Positions 49,344-57,939 of a stretch of DNA of 64,000 bases are shown here, in pieces. Origin of the DNA: Meiothermus sp. (GTDB taxonomy: Bacteria > Deinococcota > Deinococci > Deinococcales > Thermaceae); the NCBI RefSeq assembly GCF_026004115.1, contig NZ_BPIM01000001.1:2212501-2276500 (forward strand), given 5' to 3'. The translations under genes and the position numbers were made by a program. Numbering within the stretch: the first letter of the stretch is position 1; the number at the start of each line of letters is the position of its first letter. Below the pieces are notes generated by a model. The model was given only the letters and a program-made list of their open reading frames with translations, searched no databases and had not been told where the DNA came from.

Positions 49344-52300
49344 ATGCCGGAGCGTAAACGCCCCCAGCAGGTTCCTGTAGCAAACGAGGCCCCTACGACC
49401 CGGGGACGCCTCGAGCTGCTGGGTGTACCGGTTTTGCAGATCCAAACGCGCCAGCTTCGCCCGGTTGAGCGCAAGACGGCGGGCATCCTGGCCTACCTGA
49501 CCCTGGAAGGCCCCACCAGCCGCTCTAAGCTGGCGGGCTTGCTTTGGCCCGAGTCCTCCGAGGCCACTGCCCGCAACAACCTGGCCCAGGCCCTGCGGCG
49601 GCTCAAACAGGCTACGGGGTTCGAGCTGGTAAGGGGTGCGGATGTCCTGGAGTTGCAAGGGCTGGAGGTGGACGTGGCCGCCCTCGAGGTCGCCCACTTT
49701 GCGGGCCGCCATGGCGAGGTGGTACAAGGCCAGGGCCGCTTGCTCGAGGGCCACGACTACGACGACTGCCCCGACTTCGACGACTGGCTCTTGATCAGGC
49801 GCGAACGCTTGGACGATTTGCGTCGCAACTCGCTAACTGCGCTGACCGACGAGCTCGAGCAGGCCGGGCAGTACCGCGAGGCCCTGAGCTACGCCGAGCG
49901 CCTCCTGGAGTCCGATTCTATCTCCGAAACCGCCCACCGCCGGGTGATGCGCTTGTGGTACTTACTGGGCGACCGGAGCGCAGCTATTGCGGCCTTTGAG
50001 CGGTGTCGGGGGATGCTGCTGCGGGAGATGGGGGTAGAGCCCTTACCCGAGACCCGAGCGCTGCTCCGCTTGATCGAGTTGGGGGAGCCCATCACCCCCC
50101 ACGGACCCACGCCCCGCCTGGAAATCCCCCTCTCGGTGTTGCGCCCCCCCCGGCTTCTGGGGCGTGAGGCCGAATGGATCGAGATGGAACAGGCCTGGGC
50201 CCAGGGGCAGGCCATTGTGCTTTCGGGTCCGCCTGGGGCGGGTAAAAGCCGATTGGTACAGGATTTTCTGAGTAGCCTGGGTCAAGCTTTTGTTTTTGAA
50301 GGCCGCCCGGGCGACGTGGGTATTCCCTACGCTACCCATAGCCGTATTTGCCGCCAGATCCTGGGGTATTTTCCGGGTCTGGCCCTACCGGACTGGGTGA
50401 GGCTCGAGCTGGCCCGTTTGCTGCCTGAGCTGGGCCCAGCCCAACCTCCCCTGCAAACCCAGGCCGAAAAGCTTCGATTTTTCCAGGCCCAAGCCGAGCT
50501 GGTGCGGCTGGCGGTGGCCGAGGGAATGGGGCTGGTTTGCCTGGACGACCTGCATTTTGCCGACATGGCTAGCCTCGAGGTGTTGCATTTTGTGTATAGC
50601 CCTTACTGGGGTCGCCCAGGCCCGCTGCGCACGGCCCTGTCTTTTCGTACAGGCGAGCTTCCGGCAGGAATAGAGGAGCTACTGAGCCAGGCGGTTCAGA
50701 GCGGCCTGGCCGTGCGGATAGAGCTACAGCCGCTGGACGCTGCTGCGGTTCAAAGCTTGCTGGAGAGCCTCGAGCTACCAGGGCTGCAAGAGGTGGCGTC
50801 GGACTGGGCCCAGGCGCTCTGCCGCCATACCGGTGGCAACCCTTTTTTCCTGCTCGAGACCCTGCGCAGCCTGTGGGAATCGGGCGGGCTGGGCCAGCGC
50901 AAACCGGGCCGCCTGCCGGTTTCCAGCAAGATCACCACCCTGGTCCAGTCCCGCCTGCAGCGCCTTTCCCTGAGCGCCCAGCGGCTGGTACGCACGGCGG
51001 CGGTGGCCGGGCCGGACTTCTGCCCCGAGCTGGCCGCTGCTGTGCTCCAGAGTACGCCAATGGAGCTGCTCGAGCCCTGGGCCGAACTCGAGGCGGCTCA
51101 GCTACTGCGCGGCCCCACCTTCGTCCACGACCTGCTCTACGAGGCCACCCTGAGCAGTGTTCCGGCCAGCATCAAAACCTATTTGCACCAGCAAACCGCG
51201 CTGTATCTGGAAAGCCAACAGGCCGACCCGGCCCGCATTGCCGGGCACTGGCTCGAGGGCGAGCCCCCCCGGGCCATTCCCTTTCTGGTGCAGGCTGCCC
51301 GCAAGGCCGAAGAAGCCTACCGGCTGACCGAGGCGTCCCAGTTCTACCAGCGGGCCCTCGAGCATGCCAGCCAAACCCAGGCCTTCGAACTACTGGAGGC
51401 CCTCAGCCAGGTGATGAGCCGCTTCGATACCGGCCAGCGGCACGCGGCCCTGGTCGAGCGCATGCTGGCCCTGGCCGCTACCCCCGCCGAGCGGGCCCGG
51501 GCCTGGCTGTGCGAGGCTATCCGCCTGGGCGAGCACGCCTATGGCTCCGAGGCCGAGCAGGCTGCTCGCCAGGGCTTGCAGCAGGCCGAGGAGGCCGGGC
51601 GGTTCGACCTGCGGGTTCGCTTGTTGGACGCCCTGGCTCAGTCGCTTTTTGTCCAGCGCAAGACCCCGGCTCTGATAGAGGCCCTGGAGCAGCTCCGGCA
51701 GCTTCATCTGGAGCGGGGCGATGCGCTGCAGGCGGCCATCTGTACTTCGCGGCTGGGCATTGCTTACGACCAGCTCGAGCGCCACCGCGAGGCCCTGGGG
51801 TTCTACCGCGAGGCCGAGCCCCTTCTGGAGCAGTCCGGGAACCGGCTGATGCGGGTCGGCTTCCACCACAACCGTGCGGTCTGCCTGGCCGCGCTGGGCT
51901 ACGCCGAGGCGGCTCTGGAAGCCCAGTTGCAGGCGCAGCGCTTGCTCGAGGGTATGCAAGGCGTGGTCGGCCGTGAGGTGCACCACCTCAACAACCTGGC
52001 CCTGCGCTACTACGACCTGGGGCGCTACGCTGAAGCCCAGCAAGCCCTGGAACGCGCTTTGCAAATTGTGCCCGAAGAATGGGGCTGGACACGGGCTTTC
52101 AGCGAGTACCAGATGGCCCGCTTGTACTGGGTGTGGGGCGAGTGGAAGCTGGCTTCGGACTGGCTGGGTCGGGCCTTGGGCGAGCCCGATCTTCCGCGGC
52201 GGGACGAGGCCACCTACCGGGTTCTGGAAGCCCTTCTGGCCCACCAACTGTGCGAGCCGGTAGGGCCGCTGCTGGAGCGCCTCGAGGCCCTGTTTGCCGG

Positions 52301-52763
52301 GTACCGGGGCCTGGCGTATGGCCGCTACCTGCTGGCCAGAGCCCGCACGAGCCTCTCGGGGCAGGCTTTACAACTTCTTCAAGAGGCCCTGGCCCTGGCC
52401 CAGCAGAACGACTGGCCGAGCCTCGAGATCGCGGCCCACACCCTCTGGGCTAAAGTTTGCCTGGAAGTGCCCGCTTCTTCCCGACATTTGAAAGAAGCCC
52501 AGCGCCACATTCAGGCGGCAGTGGAGAAGCTAAAGACGTACTGGCCCACAGGCTGTACAAGGCTCGAGGTGCTGTGGGTTCACTACCGGGTTCAGGCGAC
52601 CGGCCACAAGGCCGATAGCACCCAGCTTCGACCGGTGGTAGACTACCTGCTACAGGTTGCCGAACAAGTACCCCCTGCGCACCGCCCCGGCTTTCTGAGC
52701 CAAAACCCCCTCTGCAAGACGATACTCGAGGCGGCCCAGTCGGCGGGGGTTGCTACTTTTTAG
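49344..52763 (+). CDS. SARP-type transcriptional regulator 3 (wHTH-BTAD-ATPase-TPR)
   Basis: 1139-residue regulator. A short basic N-terminal extension precedes the winged helix (about 22-95; LELLGVPVLQI, ERKTAGILAYLTLEGP, NNLAQALRRLKQ). BTAD follows (about 110-245; YREALSYAERLLESD, MGVEPLPETRALL). The ATPase has Walker A GPPGAGKS (295-302) and Walker B LVCLDDLHFAD. The C-terminal half has many TPR-like repeats (LNNLALRYYDLGRYAEAQQALERAL-type). It is most like regulator 1 in length. Operators of the A type (52768, 55063, 58899) all lie downstream, marking its likely regulon. Confidence 0.9.
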   Translation: MPERKRPQQVPVANEAPTTRGRLELLGVPVLQIQTRQLRPVERKTAGILAYLTLEGPTSRSKLAGLLWPESSEATARNNLAQALRRLKQATGFELVRGADVLELQGLEVDVAALEVAHFAGRHGEVVQGQGRLLEGHDYDDCPDFDDWLLIRRERLDDLRRNSLTALTDELEQAGQYREALSYAERLLESDSISETAHRRVMRLWYLLGDRSAAIAAFERCRGMLLREMGVEPLPETRALLRLIELGEPITPHGPTPRLEIPLSVLRPPRLLGREAEWIEMEQAWAQGQAIVLSGPPGAGKSRLVQDFLSSLGQAFVFEGRPGDVGIPYATHSRICRQILGYFPGLALPDWVRLELARLLPELGPAQPPLQTQAEKLRFFQAQAELVRLAVAEGMGLVCLDDLHFADMASLEVLHFVYSPYWGRPGPLRTALSFRTGELPAGIEELLSQAVQSGLAVRIELQPLDAAAVQSLLESLELPGLQEVASDWAQALCRHTGGNPFFLLETLRSLWESGGLGQRKPGRLPVSSKITTLVQSRLQRLSLSAQRLVRTAAVAGPDFCPELAAAVLQSTPMELLEPWAELEAAQLLRGPTFVHDLLYEATLSSVPASIKTYLHQQTALYLESQQADPARIAGHWLEGEPPRAIPFLVQAARKAEEAYRLTEASQFYQRALEHASQTQAFELLEALSQVMSRFDTGQRHAALVERMLALAATPAERARAWLCEAIRLGEHAYGSEAEQAARQGLQQAEEAGRFDLRVRLLDALAQSLFVQRKTPALIEALEQLRQLHLERGDALQAAICTSRLGIAYDQLERHREALGFYREAEPLLEQSGNRLMRVGFHHNRAVCLAALGYAEAALEAQLQAQRLLEGMQGVVGREVHHLNNLALRYYDLGRYAEAQQALERALQIVPEEWGWTRAFSEYQMARLYWVWGEWKLASDWLGRALGEPDLPRRDEATYRVLEALLAHQLCEPVGPLLERLEALFAGYRGLAYGRYLLARARTSLSGQALQLLQEALALAQQNDWPSLEIAAHTLWAKVCLEVPASSRHLKEAQRHIQAAVEKLKTYWPTGCTRLEVLWVHYRVQATGHKADSTQLRPVVDYLLQVAEQVPPAHRPGFLSQNPLCKTILEAAQSAGVATF

Positions 52764-52767
52764 CGCC

Positions 52768-52802
52768 TGTCATCTTTCAGTCATGCCCCGGGGGTTATTT
52801 TC
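52768..52802 (+). promoter_or_regulatory. SARP-type operator/promoter A1 of subtilase 3
   Basis: CTGTCAT, 4 nt, CAGTCATGC. GTCAT at 52770-52774 and 52781-52785 (11 bp apart), then exactly 11 nt to TATTTT (52797-52802). It begins 5 nt after the stop of regulator 3. Confidence 0.75.
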
Positions 52803-52868
52803 CATGACATGGTTGTCGGATTTTTTTCTAAAGCAAAAGGGCTTTTGATCAGGAACAGGAGGCAGGCC

Positions 52869-54998
52869 ATGTATGCAAGGTACGCAAGGTGGTTATTGGG
52901 TGGGGTGTTGTTGACGCTTCTGACGGCTTGCCCGGGGGGAGGGTCGGGCAGTATTGGGGGTACGGTCTCGCTGGGCTCCAGCATCACCGGGCAACGCCTT
53001 CAGATTGACTCCCAGCCGGGCAAACTCCGGCGCACGGGCGAGGCGCGCTTTGTGCCGGGCGAGGTGTTGGTGGAGTTTCGGGGAGGGGTGAGCCTCCAGT
53101 CGGTGAGCAGCCTGCGGCTTGAGGTGCAGGGTAGGCCGGTGGAACTCCAGCAGGTGCGGCCTCTGGGTCTGGCCAACACAGCCCTCTACCGCGCCGATTT
53201 GAGCGAGGCCGAGACACCAGCCTTGCTGATCGCCCTTCGCAGTCGTTCGGACGTGGCTTCCGCCGACCTGAACTGGCTCGAGCAGCCCTTGGCCGCGCCC
53301 AACGATACGCTTTACAACCTGCAGTGGCACTACCCTGCCATCAACCTGCCCCAGGCCTGGGATCGAACCACGGGCTCCAACAGCGTAGTGGTGGCCATCC
53401 TGGATACCGGGGTACTCTTCAACCCGAGTAACGCTGCCCAGTCGCACCCGGATATCGGCACTCGCTTGCTGCCCGGCTACGATATGGTTTCGCCCATCAG
53501 CGGCCCCAACCCCTTTGCCAACGCGGGCGACGGCAATGGCCGTGACCCCGACCCCTACGACGCAGGCGACGAGCAAAGCACCAGCTACCACGGTACGCAT
53601 GTGGGTGGAACCGTGGGGGCCGCGACCAACAACAACCTGGGTGTGGCCGGGGTAGACTGGACGGCCCGCCTCCTGCATGTGCGGGTGATAGGCCTGCTGG
53701 GGGCCACCGTGGCCGACCAGATCGATGCCATCCTGTGGGCCGCAGGCGAGCCGGTGCCCGGCCTGCCCGCCAACGCCAACCCGGCCAAGGTCATCAACAT
53801 GAGCCTGGGAGGCAAGGGCCCCTGCACCACCGCCCGCCAGAACGCCATTAATCTGGTCACAGGCAAGGGGGTGGTGGTGGTGGTGGCCGCCGGCAACGAA
53901 AACGACGATGCCTCGCTCTATAGCCCGGCCAGTTGCGCCAATGTGATTACCGTGGGGGCTACCGACTATGCGGGGGCCCGCGCGCCTTACTCCAACTACG
54001 GTCCCCGCGTGGATGTGATGGCCCCCGGGGGCGACGTCAGCAAAGACCTCAACAACGATAACTTTATGGATGGGGTGCTGAGTCTGGGGTTCGACGACCA
54101 GGCCCAGCAGTTCAACTACAAGTTCGAGAACGGTACCTCGATGGCCGCGCCCCACGTGGCGGGTGTGGTGGCCCTGATGAAGGCCCTCAGCCCCAGCCTC
54201 AATACCGCGCAGACCCTGCAGATCTTGAAATCCACGGCCAGACCCCTGAACGCCACCCAGTGCAACCGGCCCAGCGGCAACGACTGCGGCGCGGGTCTAG
54301 TTGATGCCAATGCGGCCCTGGCGGCGGTGCAGGGCGGCAGCACCTCGAGCTTTAGCCTGTCCACCGCCAATACCATCCTGACCGCTCAGCCAGGCGGCAG
54401 TGTGAATGTACCCATCACCATTAGCCGCAGCGGTGGATTCAGCGGAGCGGTGAGCCTGAGCCTGCAAGGTGCGCCCACCGGGGTGAGCGGGAGCTTCAAC
54501 CCGGCCAACACCACCTCGAACGACAGCACCCTGACCCTGAATGTAGCCGCCAGTGTCCCCAACGGAACCTATGCCCTGACGGTGCGGGGCACATCGGGCA
54601 GCACCTTTGCCAGCCTGCCGCTGAGCCTGAGGGTGGGGAGTGGCACCAGTGCCAGCGTGCAAGATACGGTGGTACTGGCCTGTTATGTAGCACAGGGCGA
54701 CTGCGATCCGAACCGCTCCAAGGCCATCCAGGTCAATCAGGGCGGTACCTCGGCCAGCTACACCATCGCCGATCTGACCGACGGCGACTATGCCGTGCTG
54801 GGCTGGAAAGACCTCAACAACAACGACGATGTAGACCGAGGCGACTACCTGGGCGCGGTGGTGGATCAAAGCGGCAACCTGGTTGCTGTGCGGCCCGGCA
54901 ACCTACAGGCCAACTTCCAGCTCGACGCGCTGAGCGACGACTTATCGCAGCTCGCCCCAGGGGTGTTGCGGAGCCTCGAGCAGTCTAAAATCAAGTAG
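52869..54998 (+). CDS. Subtilisin-like (S8) serine protease lipoprotein 3
   Basis: 709-residue exported protease. Lipoprotein signal YARWLLGGVLLTLLTACPGG, then an I9-like propeptide (VPGEVLVEFRGG, about 55-140). The S8 domain (about 150-470) has Asp in VAILDTGV, His in YHGTHVGG, Asn in AAGNEN and Ser in GTSMAAPH. The C-terminus has two beta domains and a final YAVLGWKDLNNNDDVDRGDY acidic calcium-like loop. AGGAGG fixes ATG 52869; an upstream in-frame start overlaps the promoter. A terminator follows at 55014. Confidence 0.94.
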   Translation: MYARYARWLLGGVLLTLLTACPGGGSGSIGGTVSLGSSITGQRLQIDSQPGKLRRTGEARFVPGEVLVEFRGGVSLQSVSSLRLEVQGRPVELQQVRPLGLANTALYRADLSEAETPALLIALRSRSDVASADLNWLEQPLAAPNDTLYNLQWHYPAINLPQAWDRTTGSNSVVVAILDTGVLFNPSNAAQSHPDIGTRLLPGYDMVSPISGPNPFANAGDGNGRDPDPYDAGDEQSTSYHGTHVGGTVGAATNNNLGVAGVDWTARLLHVRVIGLLGATVADQIDAILWAAGEPVPGLPANANPAKVINMSLGGKGPCTTARQNAINLVTGKGVVVVVAAGNENDDASLYSPASCANVITVGATDYAGARAPYSNYGPRVDVMAPGGDVSKDLNNDNFMDGVLSLGFDDQAQQFNYKFENGTSMAAPHVAGVVALMKALSPSLNTAQTLQILKSTARPLNATQCNRPSGNDCGAGLVDANAALAAVQGGSTSSFSLSTANTILTAQPGGSVNVPITISRSGGFSGAVSLSLQGAPTGVSGSFNPANTTSNDSTLTLNVAASVPNGTYALTVRGTSGSTFASLPLSLRVGSGTSASVQDTVVLACYVAQGDCDPNRSKAIQVNQGGTSASYTIADLTDGDYAVLGWKDLNNNDDVDRGDYLGAVVDQSGNLVAVRPGNLQANFQLDALSDDLSQLAPGVLRSLEQSKIK

Positions 54999-55013
54999 GC
55001 TCCCAATCCTTCC

Positions 55014-55044
55014 AACAGACCCCTGCGGGGGTCTGTTCTTGTTT
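55014..55044 (+). terminator. Intrinsic terminator after subtilase 3 gene
   Basis: AACAGACCCC and GGGGTCTGTT form a 10-bp stem with a 4-nt loop, followed by CTTGTTT. It lies 16 nt after the stop. Confidence 0.85.
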
Positions 55045-55062
55045 AGCGTGGGAACCGCTCCA

Positions 55063-55095
55063 GTCATCCTCCAGTCATGCGGGCTGTTCTACCTT
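55063..55095 (+). promoter_or_regulatory. SARP-type operator/promoter A2 of the repeat protein gene
   Basis: CAGTCAT, 4 nt, CAGTCATGC. GTCAT at 55063-55067 and 55074-55078, then exactly 11 nt to TACCTT (55090-55095). MITE copy 3 begins two bases later, so transcripts would start inside the element. Confidence 0.75.
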
Positions 55096-55096
55096 A

Positions 55097-55260
55097 TACC
55101 AGATTCGGTTAGTTTGGCGCCGGATGGCGGCGAACTAACAGGGCCGAAGTTATCCGCGTAGCGGAGGGCGATACCGCCCCTTGGAAGGGAGTGCTCTAGG
55201 ATTCAAAAAGATAGCCTCTGGGGGTCTTTGGTTTGGATGATTATCTTTTTGAATCCGGTA
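55097..55260 (-). mobile_element. MITE-like repeat family A, copy 3 (complete)
   Basis: A 164-bp element bounded by TACCAGATTC (55097-55106) and GAATCCGGTA (55251-55260), inverted relative to copies 1 and 2. It holds one 38-bp unit, the GTTAGTT/AACTAAC hairpin and the GGATTCAAAAAGATA/TATCTTTTTGAATCC hairpin. TTA lies directly on each side (55094-55096 and 55261-55263), a probable 3-bp target duplication. It forms most of the leader of the gene at 55303. Confidence 0.82.
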
Positions 55261-55302
55261 TTAGCTGCACACTCCCCCAGAGGGTTGAGCAAGGAGGAAG
55301 TC

Positions 55303-57873
55303 ATGCAAGGGATGCGAAGGCTGGCTGTGGGTATTTTGCTGATGCTTGGTTTGTTAGGCTCCAATGCCCTGGCGGCTCGTGCTTTCTTCGACAGTAATTT
55401 TGTATCAGTCAGCACAATTTGCCCGGTGACCGGCAACATGGTGGTCGCAACACAGAATACTGTAGGCTACTTTACCGACCCTAACGAACCCTACCCCAAG
55501 ACAGGTGATTTGGCCTATGTGCGGGCCAGCTCTACCAATGTAAGTCCGTGTACCAACGATGCAGTCGGTTTTGATTTTTTTCTGCCCGAGGGAGCCAGCT
55601 TTGCCGTTAGCAACCAGCATCCGGTGTATTGCTACCTAATTAGGCTCTCGGACGGCTACACCATCGATGTTTCCAACAACCCCCAGGGTTTTCAGGGAAA
55701 TTGCTCTCAAACTCCACAAACTGCTGGAGCCGGGGGAACCGCTTATGGCTGGGCTGTACTTCCGTCGGGTTGGCAGTTTCAGGTGCGCGTGCCTGTGCAG
55801 TTCAACAAACAACTTTTGGGCCTTGCTGGCCCCAACACCCACCGCCTGAAGGCGACGGCCGTCACGACCTACGGTAATGCCACCCCAGAGCAGCCTGTGA
55901 CGATCTTCTATCGGGCTGACTTCCAGAATTTGCAGAGCAGCGGTATCACGACCAACTCGGCTACTTTGGGCGTTAACCTTTATAGCTATTATAAGGGCGG
56001 CCTGCTGTATGTGGATTACGGAACCACCAGCTCATTTGGCTCGAGCACCCCTTCCACCAGCGTGCCCACTGCCCTTAATTTCCCCAACGTCAGCGCCAAC
56101 CTTACGGGCTTGAGCCCCGGCACCACGTACTACTGGCGTTACCGCTTCGTCACCGATGCAGGAACTTTCAATAGTTCCACCCAGACCTTCACCACCTCGG
56201 CGGCTCCTACCTTTGCCCTTTCGGTCAACAAAAACGGTACGGGCTCGGGCACCGTGACGAGCAGTCCCTCAGGTATCAACTGCGGCGCTACCTGTTCGGG
56301 CAGCTTCACCCAGGGCGCTACGGTCACCCTAGCTGCTGCACCTGCGTCGGGCTCGGTATTTGCCGGGTGGAGTGGATCCGGCTGTAGCGGTACGGGTAGC
56401 TGTACGGTAACCATGAGCGCAGCTCAAAGCGTCACCGCTACCTTCAACACCGCGCCCGCCTCTACCTTCAACCTGACCGTCAACAAATCCGGCAGTGGCA
56501 GCGGTACCGTCACCAGCAACCCAACTGGCATCAACTGCGGTGCTACCTGCTCGGCTTCGTTCAACGCCGGGGCCTCGGTAACCCTAAGTGCAGCGGCGGC
56601 CAGCGGCGCTACCTTTGCCGGTTGGAGTGGGGCCTGCACGGGTACGGGTACCTGCACCGTCACCATGAATGCCGCCCAAACCGTGACCGCTACTTTCAAC
56701 ACCGCGCAAAGCTTCGGCACCCTCAATCTACAGGTGTCGGGCCTGCCCAGCGGCAACAGCGCCACCCTCACCATCACTGGTCCGGACGGCTTCAATCAAC
56801 AGCGGACCATTTTGACCGGCACCGGCCAATCGCTATCCGATGTGGTGACCGGTGTTTACACCGTCACGGCTCCCAGTGTGGTGGTGAGCGGTACTACCTA
56901 CAACCCCAACCCGGCCAGCCAGAACGTCACTGTGACCACCGGCAGTGCCACCGCCAGCGTGAACTACACCCAGGCACCTGCTGCCACCTTCGCGCTTTCG
57001 GTAAGTAAGGGTGGAACAGGGGGTGGAACCGTCAGCAGCAGCCCAGCAGGCATCAACTGTGGCGCGACCTGTTCCGCCAACTATAGCTCCGGGGCTAACG
57101 TGATCCTGAGCGCGGTTGCCGACACAGGCTCGAGCTTCGCCGGCTGGGGTGGGGCCTGTAGCGGTACGGGTACCTGCTCGGTCACGATGGACGCAGCCAG
57201 GTCGGTCATAGCTACCTTCAACACCGCACCCGCAGGCGCCTTGACCATCAGCGCAGCCAAGCCCGCCAACGCCCCCACCGATGCCACCCGCAACAAAGGC
57301 CAGAGCAGCGTCTTGATGCTGGCCTTCACCCTCAACCCCTCGCAGGCCACCCAGTTGCAAAACATCACCCTGCAGGCCAGCGGCAGCGGCAACGACAGCC
57401 TCGACCTCACGGTGGTCAAGCTGATCCGCGATGCCAACGCCAACGGCCAGATTGACAGCGGTGAAACCCCCATTGCCAGCGGCACCTTTAGCGCCGACAA
57501 TGGTACCCTTACCCTCACTTTGTCCACCCCGCTGGCCCTCGGTACGGGCGACAGCCAGTTCCTGGTGGCCGCCGATATCGCCAGCACCCTGGCGGCCCGT
57601 CCGGCGGTACTGAAGGCCCAGAGCCTCCCGGCCCTGCCCACGCCCTTGCTGCTTACCTTGCTGCCCCTGGTACTCCTGGGTGCGTGGCGGATGCGCTCGC
57701 TGCGGGTGGGACTCCTGGCCCTGGCCCTGAGCCTGGCCGCCTGCGGCGGCGGTCAGAGCACCACCCCGGTTAACAAGACCTATCAGATCAACCTGACCGC
57801 CGTGAGCGCCCAGGGCAGCCCCACCCTGAGCGGCCTGCCCATTACCGGTGCCACCATCACGGTGCAGAAATAA
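55303..57873 (+). CDS. Large secreted repeat protein (FN3, InlB-B-like repeats, odd C-terminus)
   Basis: 856-residue exported protein. Signal peptide RRLAVGILLMLGLLGSNALA, a novel N-terminal domain with several Cys (to about 215), then an FN3-like domain (about 225-310; LTGLSPGTTYYWRYRF). Three related repeats of about 80 residues (starting near 56209, 56461 and 56986), each with GINCGATC, GWSG/GWGG and TVTM.AA..V.ATFN, resemble divergent InlB B-repeats. A SGLP-type beta domain lies between repeats 2 and 3. The end has a hydrophobic helix, RMRSLR, a second hydrophobic stretch with lipobox-like LSLAAC, and a 40-residue tail. AGGAGG fixes ATG 55303. Expected under operator A2. Confidence 0.85.
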   Translation: MQGMRRLAVGILLMLGLLGSNALAARAFFDSNFVSVSTICPVTGNMVVATQNTVGYFTDPNEPYPKTGDLAYVRASSTNVSPCTNDAVGFDFFLPEGASFAVSNQHPVYCYLIRLSDGYTIDVSNNPQGFQGNCSQTPQTAGAGGTAYGWAVLPSGWQFQVRVPVQFNKQLLGLAGPNTHRLKATAVTTYGNATPEQPVTIFYRADFQNLQSSGITTNSATLGVNLYSYYKGGLLYVDYGTTSSFGSSTPSTSVPTALNFPNVSANLTGLSPGTTYYWRYRFVTDAGTFNSSTQTFTTSAAPTFALSVNKNGTGSGTVTSSPSGINCGATCSGSFTQGATVTLAAAPASGSVFAGWSGSGCSGTGSCTVTMSAAQSVTATFNTAPASTFNLTVNKSGSGSGTVTSNPTGINCGATCSASFNAGASVTLSAAAASGATFAGWSGACTGTGTCTVTMNAAQTVTATFNTAQSFGTLNLQVSGLPSGNSATLTITGPDGFNQQRTILTGTGQSLSDVVTGVYTVTAPSVVVSGTTYNPNPASQNVTVTTGSATASVNYTQAPAATFALSVSKGGTGGGTVSSSPAGINCGATCSANYSSGANVILSAVADTGSSFAGWGGACSGTGTCSVTMDAARSVIATFNTAPAGALTISAAKPANAPTDATRNKGQSSVLMLAFTLNPSQATQLQNITLQASGSGNDSLDLTVVKLIRDANANGQIDSGETPIASGTFSADNGTLTLTLSTPLALGTGDSQFLVAADIASTLAARPAVLKAQSLPALPTPLLLTLLPLVLLGAWRMRSLRVGLLALALSLAACGGGQSTTPVNKTYQINLTAVSAQGSPTLSGLPITGATITVQK

Positions 57874-57939
57874 AGCCCTGGGGTGTCGGCTCCGGGCTGC
57901 CTCCTCAGGGCCGACACCCACCTTCTGGAAGGGAGAATC

